Shown here one piece after another: positions 28,797 to 34,340 of a DNA stretch of 34,340 bases. How positions within the stretch are numbered: position 1 is the first letter of the stretch; every line of letters begins with the position of its first letter. Below the pieces are notes generated by a model, which ran no database searches, had not been told where the DNA came from, and saw nothing but the letters and a program-made list of their open reading frames with translations. This stretch comes from Candidatus Staskawiczbacteria bacterium. Its GTDB lineage: Bacteria; Patescibacteriota; Minisyncoccia; Minisyncoccales; Staskawiczbacteraceae. The translations under genes were made by a program, and so were the position numbers. The DNA lies in the NCBI GenBank assembly GCA_903831095.1, contig CAIKWD010000009.1, positions 1 to 34,340 of the forward strand. Direction: 5' to 3'.

Positions 28797-29324
28797 ATGA
28801 AAATATCCATTACTGATAAATTTCTTTGGGATGTTTATTATTTCCTTGAAAAAACGAATAATATCACAAGCTCTATGTTGAAGGCGCCAACTATGAGGAA
28901 TTGGTTACCCGAAGAGAAAAATCCGATTTTTGAAAAATATAAGAAGGAAAATGGCAGGAAAGAATTTAGCAATCTTATTTATTATTTGAAAAGGAAAGGG
29001 TATATTAAGTCGAAAAATTTGGAGAATAAAAAGGGAATGATAATTACAAAAATTGGAATGGACAAGGCACTGGCAGCCAGCTTTAAATTGGGAAAAGGGA
29101 AAAAGAGAGAAGATGGAAAATGGATAATGTTAATTTTTGATATACCCCGGGCCCATAGAAGATCAAGAGATTTATTGAGAAGTATATTACTTAATTTAGG
29201 ATACAAGCTGTTTCAGCAAAGCGTTTGGATAACCCCGTATGATGTTTCCGAAAGAACTGAAAAATTACTTCAGGAGTATTCACTTGATCAATATGTTAAA
29301 ATATTCGTGATTGAAGAGTTATAA
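28797..29324 (+). CDS. PaaX-like regulator with Cas2-like C-terminal domain
   Basis: The 175-residue protein has an N-terminal winged-helix-like part (about 1-85, with EFSNLIYYLKRKGYIKSK and ITKIGMDKAL). A Cas2-like ferredoxin fold follows (about 100-175): KWIMLIFDIPRAHRRSRDLLRSILLNLGYKLFQQSVWI. In Cas2 nucleases the D of FDIP is catalytic. No CRISPR array or other cas gene is present, so a PaaX-type transcription regulator is more likely than an adaptation nuclease. Similar proteins recur in Parcubacteria. The shared long motif before this gene and before the next suggests it represses both. Confidence 0.82.
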   Translation: MKISITDKFLWDVYYFLEKTNNITSSMLKAPTMRNWLPEEKNPIFEKYKKENGRKEFSNLIYYLKRKGYIKSKNLENKKGMIITKIGMDKALAASFKLGKGKKREDGKWIMLIFDIPRAHRRSRDLLRSILLNLGYKLFQQSVWITPYDVSERTEKLLQEYSLDQYVKIFVIEEL

Positions 29325-29342
29325 AATATCTATGTAACTGCA

Positions 29343-29380
29343 ATCTTATATTTGCTCAAACGTTTGGAGAAAAGTAAGAT
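29343..29380 (+). promoter_or_regulatory. Second copy of the PaaX-type operator, before the MBL gene
   Basis: ATCTTATATTTG and GAAAAGTAAGAT flank the central CTCAAACGTTTGG, giving a 38-bp imperfect palindrome. The arrangement CTTATA-N4-CTCAAACGTTTGG-N6-GTAAGAT is the same as at 28710. It lies between the PaaX-like stop and the MBL start. Confidence 0.78.
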
Positions 29381-29420
29381 TATTAATAAGTAGATAAAAG
29401 TAGATAAAGTAAATATTTTA

Positions 29421-30290
29421 ATGCAGAAAAAGATAATAATATTTATTGCGGTATTTTTATTCTTTCTGAATATTATTTGTTGGAGGGAAGTTTTTGTTTT
29501 GTCGGAAAATAAATTGTTAAAAGTTGATTTTTTGGATGTGGGGCAAGGTGATTCGGTTTTTATACAGACTCCGGAAAACCATCAAATTTTAATTGATGGA
29601 GGACCGGATTCATCTTTGTTGAGAAAATTGTCCGTGGTAATGCCGTTTTGGGATAGGACATTTGACTTAGTTGTCCTATCGCACCCAGAGTCCGATCACA
29701 TGCAGGGGCTTTTAGAAGCATTACAAAGTTATAAAGCAGATTATATTTTGTGGTCGGGCGTTAAAAAGGTAAATTCTCCGGAATATGACAAATGGATTAG
29801 TATTTTAGACAAACAACAAAAAATGGGAGCTAAAATTTTAATTGCACAAGCAGGTCAGGAAATAAAAGCCGGAAACGTTTTGATTGAAACTTTGTATCCA
29901 TTTGAAAGTTTGGAAGGAAAAGAAATGAAAAAAACTTCAAATGATAGTTGCGTTGTTGCAAAATTAATTTATGGAAAAGACTCTTTTCTTTTTGTTGGAG
30001 ATATAAGCTCTGTGGCAGAAAAAGAATTGGCTGATTCCAAGGAAAATATAAAATCTGAAGTTTTGAAAGTGGCGCACCATGGGTCTAAATATTCTACTTC
30101 TGACTTGTTTTTGGAAAATGTAAGGCCGGAAGTAGCTGTAATTTCTGTGGGAGCTAAAAATACTTATGGCCATCCTACACTTGAGGTTTTGCAAAGATTA
30201 GAAAAATCTGGTATAAAGATGTTTAGAACCGACAAAGACGGCGATATAATGTTTGTCTCTGACGGAAATAAAATAATTAAATTTCAGTAA
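29421..30290 (+). CDS. ComEC/Rec2-type metallo-beta-lactamase protein, membrane-anchored
   Basis: An N-terminal span (about 4-22) is followed by an extracytoplasmic MBL fold. DVGQGDSVFIQTPENHQILIDGG, LSHPESDHMQG (the HxxxDH metal site), FVGDIS and VLKVAHHGSKYSTSD match the C-terminal domain of the DNA-uptake channel protein ComEC, with the channel part missing. Stand-alone forms are common in CPR bacteria and may be extracellular nucleases or phosphoesterases. The operator-like palindrome upstream ties it to the PaaX-like gene. Confidence 0.9.
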   Translation: MQKKIIIFIAVFLFFLNIICWREVFVLSENKLLKVDFLDVGQGDSVFIQTPENHQILIDGGPDSSLLRKLSVVMPFWDRTFDLVVLSHPESDHMQGLLEALQSYKADYILWSGVKKVNSPEYDKWISILDKQQKMGAKILIAQAGQEIKAGNVLIETLYPFESLEGKEMKKTSNDSCVVAKLIYGKDSFLFVGDISSVAEKELADSKENIKSEVLKVAHHGSKYSTSDLFLENVRPEVAVISVGAKNTYGHPTLEVLQRLEKSGIKMFRTDKDGDIMFVSDGNKIIKFQ

Positions 30291-30293
30291 TAA

Positions 30294-30460
30294 CATCGCT
30301 TGGTAAAGAACTTTTTTCGCTCGCCAATCAAACTTTTTTACGTTCGGTAATAAACTTTTCTGCGCTATTTCGCCACTTCGTGTGCGAAGGGCTTTCGAAA
30401 AGTTCATTACCTCACTTACGTTTAGTTTATTGGCTCGCTACAAAGTTTATTAACTCGCTT
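30294..30460 (+). repeat. Palindromic repeat, family A, copy 5 (three-tier)
   Basis: Left units CGCTTGGTAAAGAACTTTTT, CGCTCGCCAATCAAACTTTT and CGTTCGGTAATAAACTTTTC face right units GAAAAGTTCATTACCTCACT, AGTTTATTGGCTCGCT and AAGTTTATTAACTCGCTT. The core hairpin is CGCCACTTCG/CGAAG-like. It lies 3 nt after the MBL stop and ends 10 nt before the kinase start. Confidence 0.87.
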
Positions 30461-30470
30461 AAAACATTTT

Positions 30471-31559
30471 ATGAAAGATTTAGATTTTCCGCTTTTTAAA
30501 ACAAAGAGCGACATATACAAAAAGTTTGATTTGACGGATATGAAAAGCCGCCAAGAGTATTTTGAGTACAAAGCAGGACCTGAAATAAAAAAGCTTCGTG
30601 AATATTTTAAAAGCAACACATTTATTGCTTATTTAATGGGAAAAAAGTCTTCTGGAAAAGGAACTTATGCTAAAATGTTGGCTGAGGTTATAGACAAGGA
30701 CAAAATTGCCCATTTTTCAATTGGAGACATGATAAGATCTTTTGACGAAACAATCAGAGATGAAGGTAAAAAAGCCGAGCTTGTAGAATTTTTAAAAAGC
30801 AATTATAGGGGATTTTTGCCACTTGAGAAAATTATGGAAGCCTTGGAAACAAGGTCAACAAAAGTATTGCTTCCAACAGAATTGATTTTGGCTTTGGCAA
30901 AAAGAGAAATTTCCAAGCTTGGTAAAAAGACCATATTTATAGATGGATTTCCAAGAGATTTGGACCAGGTTTCTTATTCTTTATTCTTCAGGGATCTTAT
31001 TGGATACAGAGACGACCAAGACTTGTTTATTTTGATTGATGTCCCAACAACTGTTATTGATGAAAGGGTAAAATACAGGGTTATTTGTCCTATCTGCCAA
31101 ACATCTAGGAATTTGAAACTTTTGGCCACAAAATATGTTGAATATGACAAAGCTGCTGACAAGTTCCATCTATTGTGCGACAATTCAGCATGTTCTTCAG
31201 TATTGGAAGGAAAGCCAGCTAGAATGGTTACAAAAGAGGGCGACGAACAGGGAATTGCGCCAATCAAAGCAAGGTTGGACAAAGATGAAATGTTGGTAAA
31301 AGAAGCTTATAAATTGCAGGGAATTCCAAAAATTTTGTTAAGGAACACAATTCCAGTTGGAAAAACCAATGAAATTGCCGACGACTATGAAGTAACTCCA
31401 GGATATGTTTATTCATGGGATGAAAATGCACAAAAAGCCATAACTTCGGAAAAAGCCTGGGAAGTTGAAGATGACGAGGGGAATCTTTCCAACAGTTTGA
31501 TGCCACCTCCAGTAGTTGTTTCAATGATCAAACAGCTTGTCCAAGTATTGGGACTTTAA
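30471..31559 (+). CDS. Adenylate-kinase-like nucleoside monophosphate kinase, enlarged
   Basis: P-loop YLMGKKSSGKGTYAKML at about 55-70, SIGDMIRS, a FIDGFPRDLDQ motif and a zinc LID (CPIC, then about 35 residues later CDNSAC) mark an adenylate kinase family member. At 362 residues it is far longer than the usual 190-220. The excess is an N-terminal lead of about 50 residues, an elongated LID and a C-terminal tail (DDYEVTPGYVYSWDENAQKAI onward). It may be a divergent Adk or have a different acceptor. The start follows repeat copy 5. Confidence 0.82.
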   Translation: MKDLDFPLFKTKSDIYKKFDLTDMKSRQEYFEYKAGPEIKKLREYFKSNTFIAYLMGKKSSGKGTYAKMLAEVIDKDKIAHFSIGDMIRSFDETIRDEGKKAELVEFLKSNYRGFLPLEKIMEALETRSTKVLLPTELILALAKREISKLGKKTIFIDGFPRDLDQVSYSLFFRDLIGYRDDQDLFILIDVPTTVIDERVKYRVICPICQTSRNLKLLATKYVEYDKAADKFHLLCDNSACSSVLEGKPARMVTKEGDEQGIAPIKARLDKDEMLVKEAYKLQGIPKILLRNTIPVGKTNEIADDYEVTPGYVYSWDENAQKAITSEKAWEVEDDEGNLSNSLMPPPVVVSMIKQLVQVLGL

Positions 31560-31560
31560 T

Positions 31561-31588
31561 TTGACTTTAATGTTGGTTGGAATATAAT
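31561..31588 (+). promoter_or_regulatory. Strong promoter of the short structured RNA
   Basis: TTGACT (31561-31566), 16-nt spacer, TATAAT (31583-31588). It begins 1 nt after the kinase stop codon; expected start is about 31595. Confidence 0.82.
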
Positions 31589-31595
31589 TAAGACA

Positions 31596-31742
31596 GCCCT
31601 AAGATTTCTAGTACAAACTTATATATTAGGGAGTCTAATATTTATCCCGACCGTGGTCTGGATGTGAGGACACCCACTTAAATTAGTCATAGAAAATCTC
31701 TAGGGCAATTAAAAAAGCGAAGATTTATTTCATCGCTTTTTT
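31596..31742 (+). ncRNA. Short structured RNA, about 110 nt plus terminator, class unknown
   Basis: The RNA is closed by GCCCTAAGATTTCTA (from 31596) pairing with TAGAAAATCTCTAGGGC (to 31706). Inside are a perfect hairpin TATTAG-ggagt-CTAATA and an arm GTGG...CCAC containing TCTGGATGTGAGGA. The unit has a near-consensus promoter placed exactly to start at the first paired base, and its own terminator. A rod with an internal loop recalls 6S RNA, but it is shorter. The SRP RNA motif (GGAAGNAAGCAG) is not present. Confidence 0.75.
31711..31742 (+). terminator. Terminator of the short structured RNA
   Basis: AAAAGCGA (31713-31720) pairs with TCGCTTTT (31733-31740), followed by T. Confidence 0.88.
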
Positions 31743-31744
31743 GA

Positions 31745-31773
31745 TTGCAAAATATATTTTATGAGTATATAAT
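31745..31773 (+). promoter_or_regulatory. Promoter of the O-antigen-ligase/TPR gene
   Basis: TTGCAA (31745-31750), 17-nt spacer, TATAAT (31768-31773); it begins immediately after the preceding terminator. Confidence 0.72.
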
Positions 31774-31808
31774 TAAAACATAATTTTTAAAAATTAAATT
31801 ATTTATAT

Positions 31809-33998
31809 ATGGTCAAAGAATCATCAATCACTTTGCGAGTTTGTGATTTTATTACAAAATATAGCATTTATGCTTTAATTTTTTTAGTTCCGATTTTTTT
31901 TCTTCCATGGACTTCGGAAATTTTGGACTTTAACAAGCAGATTTTACTTGTTTTGTTAGTTTTTATTTCTCTTTTTGCAGTCATGCTCAAAATTTTGGTG
32001 TCTGGAAGATTTGAGGTTAAAAAAAGCTGGATGAATTTGGTTATTGGAGTTTCATTGGTAATTTTTTCTCTTTCTACTGTTTTTTCTGTATTTAGATATG
32101 GAAGCTTTTGGGGACAACCTCAGCAGATGTCAGAAAGTTTGGTAGCTGTTTTAGCTTTTTCCCTGTTTTATTTTTTGGTAAGCAATATTTTTTCTAAAAA
32201 GGAAATTTTTACATCGGTTACTATACTTTTTATTTCAGCTTTAATTGCCGAAATTATTGGAATTTTGCAATTATTTAAAATTTACCTTCCTTTTTCTTTT
32301 GCAAAATCAGTTTTTTTCAACACAGTAGGCTCGGTTGGAGCTCTGGGATTTTTTGCAGCCATATTGCTTCCCTTGTCTATTGCAATGCTGATTGCTTCTA
32401 AAAAATGGTGGAAGGGTTTGTTCATTGCAGAGATAGTGCTTTCTACATTATTGTTGATTCTAATTAATTATTCAATAATTTGGTGGGCTGTTATAATAGG
32501 ATCGGCATTGATGCTTATTTTGGGAGTTTTAAGGAGTGATCTTTTTGACGGCAGATGGATGTCCTTGCCAACATTTTTTCTGGCTGTATCCTTATTTTTT
32601 GTGCTTTTAAATCCGCCCATGCCATGGCCTTCGCAAAAAATAAGTGAAACTGTTTTATCTCAAAATACAAGTTTGAGCATTAGTATTGGTGCATTAAAAG
32701 AACATCCAATTTTTGGTTCAGGAATAGGGACTTTTGCCTATGATTTTTCAAAGTTTAAAAATCCGGATTTCAACAAGACTTCCCTGTGGAATATACCTTT
32801 CAACAAAGCTTATTCAAAAGTTTTAAATACCTTGGCAACAACTGGAATTATCGGATTGCTGGCAATATTAGCTTTGATAGTTTTTCCAATATATTACGGT
32901 ATTAGGTTTTTTGTTTTTAAGAAGAAAATTGGAGAAATACAAGCTTCTGAAAAATCAGATGTGCAGGTTAATTCAATCTTGGTATTGGGACTTTCTGTTT
33001 CAATAATAATACAGGGTATTTCCTATTTTTTGTATAATTCAAATATTGTTTTAGATCTTGTGTTTTTCTTTTTAATTGCCGCGCTAATAGGAATAATCGT
33101 AGACAAAAAAAAGGAATATTTGTTAAAACCCTCTTCAATTATAACTTTGGTTACAACTCTTATTTTTACCTTAGTTTTCATTTTTGGAATGGGACTTTTG
33201 ATTTTAGATGGTGATAAATATGCCGCAGAAGTAAAATATATGCAAGGAGTGTCTGATTATCAGGCTGGAAAAAATATTGAAGGTTTGGAAAATATTAAAT
33301 CAGCTGCCAGACTAAATAACTCTTCTGATTTGTATTTCAGACAATTATCTCAGGCTTATCTTCTATCATTGCAAGACGAATTAAAAAAAATACAAGCCAA
33401 TCAAAAAATGCCAATTACTGATCAGCAAAAATCGGTAATTAATGTTCTTGTTTCAAACTCTAATAATGCTGCCTTGATAGCAACAACAATCAACCCAAAT
33501 GATGCCAATAATTGGTCTTTTAGGGGTTATATATATCAAAATTTGAATGGATTTTTAGATGGTGCTTTGGATTGGGCAATAAAATCTTATGACACAGCTA
33601 TAAAATTAGATCCCAACAACCCTTATTTGTATAATCAAGAGGGCAACGTATATTTGGCTTTTGCCTCAAAACTTACATCAGATCAGGCTGATTTAAAAAA
33701 CAAATATTATTCTCAGGCTCAAGCTAAATTAGAAAAAGCAGTTTTACTGAATCCAAATTATTCTGATGCCTTATATTCTTTGGGAATAACTTATGATTAT
33801 TTGGGGCAAAGAAGCAAAGAAATTGATGTGTTTACAAAATTGCAAATTTTAAATCCTAAAAATACAGATATCAAGATTGTTTTAAATAATTTGCAGGCAG
33901 GCAGATCTGCCCTACAAATGGCTGCACCAGTTGCAGCAAATCCTCCAAGCGGTACAGAAAGTATTAAACCAGCTAAAACAACTACAAAAACAAAGTAA
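31809..33998 (+). CDS. O-antigen ligase-like membrane protein with TPR tail
   Basis: The 729-residue protein has about ten to twelve membrane spans in residues 15-470. It contains the Wzy/WaaL-type external loop ISIGALKEHPIFGSGIGTFAYDFSKFKN. A C-terminal domain of about 250 residues follows with tetratricopeptide-like units, for example NNWSFRGYIYQNLNGF, AIKLDPNNPYLYNQEGNVYLAF and AVLLNPNYSDALYSLGITYDYLG. Such proteins polymerise or ligate surface glycans; the acceptor is unknown. It is monocistronic between a promoter and a terminator, and the last residues are Pro/Thr/Lys-rich. Confidence 0.88.
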   Translation: MVKESSITLRVCDFITKYSIYALIFLVPIFFLPWTSEILDFNKQILLVLLVFISLFAVMLKILVSGRFEVKKSWMNLVIGVSLVIFSLSTVFSVFRYGSFWGQPQQMSESLVAVLAFSLFYFLVSNIFSKKEIFTSVTILFISALIAEIIGILQLFKIYLPFSFAKSVFFNTVGSVGALGFFAAILLPLSIAMLIASKKWWKGLFIAEIVLSTLLLILINYSIIWWAVIIGSALMLILGVLRSDLFDGRWMSLPTFFLAVSLFFVLLNPPMPWPSQKISETVLSQNTSLSISIGALKEHPIFGSGIGTFAYDFSKFKNPDFNKTSLWNIPFNKAYSKVLNTLATTGIIGLLAILALIVFPIYYGIRFFVFKKKIGEIQASEKSDVQVNSILVLGLSVSIIIQGISYFLYNSNIVLDLVFFFLIAALIGIIVDKKKEYLLKPSSIITLVTTLIFTLVFIFGMGLLILDGDKYAAEVKYMQGVSDYQAGKNIEGLENIKSAARLNNSSDLYFRQLSQAYLLSLQDELKKIQANQKMPITDQQKSVINVLVSNSNNAALIATTINPNDANNWSFRGYIYQNLNGFLDGALDWAIKSYDTAIKLDPNNPYLYNQEGNVYLAFASKLTSDQADLKNKYYSQAQAKLEKAVLLNPNYSDALYSLGITYDYLGQRSKEIDVFTKLQILNPKNTDIKIVLNNLQAGRSALQMAAPVAANPPSGTESIKPAKTTTKTK

Positions 33999-34007
33999 TT
34001 ATTACTT

Positions 34008-34038
34008 AAAAACAGTCCCTTAATTGGGGCTGTTTTTT
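34008..34038 (+). terminator. Terminator after the O-antigen-ligase/TPR gene
   Basis: AAAACAGTCCC pairs with GGGGCTGTTTT around TTAATT, followed by T. Confidence 0.88.
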
Positions 34039-34065
34039 AGTAAAAGTTATCCACTGTTTTGTCAT

Positions 34066-34095
34066 TTGATTTCTATTTGTTTTTTGTGATAAAAT
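34066..34095 (+). promoter_or_regulatory. Promoter of the partial secreted-protein gene
   Basis: TTGATT (34066-34071), 18-nt spacer, TAAAAT (34090-34095), about 20 nt before the ATG. Confidence 0.5.
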
Positions 34096-34115
34096 AAACA
34101 AATAAAATATACAGA

Positions 34116-34340
34116 ATGATACTTGGAAACAATAAAATTTTTCCGAAGGCATTGATGCTATTTTTTGCTGTAGTAAATTTAGGTTTTTTTGTTGCAACGC
34201 CGGCAAAAGTTTTTGCTACAAACTATGTTACTACTCCAAATGTTTGGGTAGTAAATTATGGTACTAATAATGTAAGTAGGTTAAATTTGTCAGGTACTGT
34301 TTTGGGTACATATTCTGTTGGAAGTCATCCTGCTGGGGGC
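34116..34340 (+). CDS. Secreted YVTN/NHL-type beta-propeller protein, 3' end outside the window
   Basis: The first 75 residues begin with a signal peptide (MILGNNKIFPKALMLFFAVV, then FFVATPAKVFA). TPNVWVVNYGTNNVSRLNLSG and TVLGTYSVGSHPAGG follow, the pattern of one blade of a YVTN/Vgb-type beta-propeller (VWVxNxxxNxVxxL...G..G.Y.VG..P.G). The protein is probably exported and repeat-rich. The frame is open to the window end. Confidence 0.8.
   Translation, partial: MILGNNKIFPKALMLFFAVVNLGFFVATPAKVFATNYVTTPNVWVVNYGTNNVSRLNLSGTVLGTYSVGSHPAGG

Noticed and set aside
28797-29324. CRISPR adaptation gene cas2
   Set aside because: No array, leader or other cas gene is present, and the extra winged-helix part and matched operators fit a PaaX-type regulator.

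Overview
The window is about 34 kb of AT-rich bacterial DNA. Small genes are packed almost end to end, mostly on the + strand. The gene set points to a Candidate Phyla Radiation (Patescibacteria) genome, probably from the Parcubacteria side. It carries DUF5652 and DUF5679 proteins, a stand-alone ComEC-type metallo-beta-lactamase, a PaaX/Cas2-like protein, a minimal iscS-iscU pair and many tiny zinc-ribbon proteins. Most starts lack a Shine-Dalgarno sequence. RF2 is present and made by a UGA frameshift, so UGA is still a stop codon here. The assignment to a lineage is an inference from gene content.

Layout. 1-140: two tRNAs. 150-880: no protein gene, but a promoter, about 690 nt of strongly structured sequence and a terminator, which I read as a large non-coding RNA. 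926-3627: prfB-ftsE-ftsX. 3633-4021: a GIY-YIG gene between a broken 5' copy of tRNA-Gln and the intact tRNA-Gln. 4083-5712: a 27-residue basic peptide, a GNAT, DUF2127 and DUF192. 5773-7390: two minus-strand genes, then a divergent promoter pair and tgt. 8936-10334: Fur-like regulator, an NrdD-tail-like zinc protein and superoxide dismutase. 10480-14563: an unknown protein, HD hydrolase, TrmH-type methylase, DUF5652, MTH1-like NUDIX, DUF475 and a cupin. 14711-16689: Rrf2-iscS-iscU Fe-S module with a palindromic operator. 16699-19226: DUF3850/ASCH, GNAT, aroQ and three unknown proteins. 19357-20532: mnmA, whose sulfur would come from IscS. 20626-26309: a copper cluster (CsoR, HMA-TauE-cupredoxin fusion, DUF1858, CopA, CPHC thioredoxin-like protein, CPVC membrane protein and an unknown). 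26365-28152: membrane protein, SDR and DUF5679. 28245-28684: a second structured RNA. 28797-30290: PaaX/Cas2-like gene and the MBL gene, each preceded by the same long operator-like motif. 30471-31559: adenylate-kinase-like protein. 31596-31742: a third, short structured RNA. 31809-34340: O-antigen-ligase/TPR protein and the start of a secreted beta-propeller.

Two themes stand out. First, three independent RNA-like transcription units have their own promoters and terminators, and I cannot match any of them to a named family by eye. Second, the window is seeded with dispersed palindromic repeats. One family, with terminal inverted repeats around CGCTCGGYAATAAACTTTTT, occurs five times: four between genes and one inside mnmA without breaking the frame. 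Shorter GC-rich palindromes sit in a tRNA copy, in mnmA, in iscS and in the DUF1858 gene, apparently translated.
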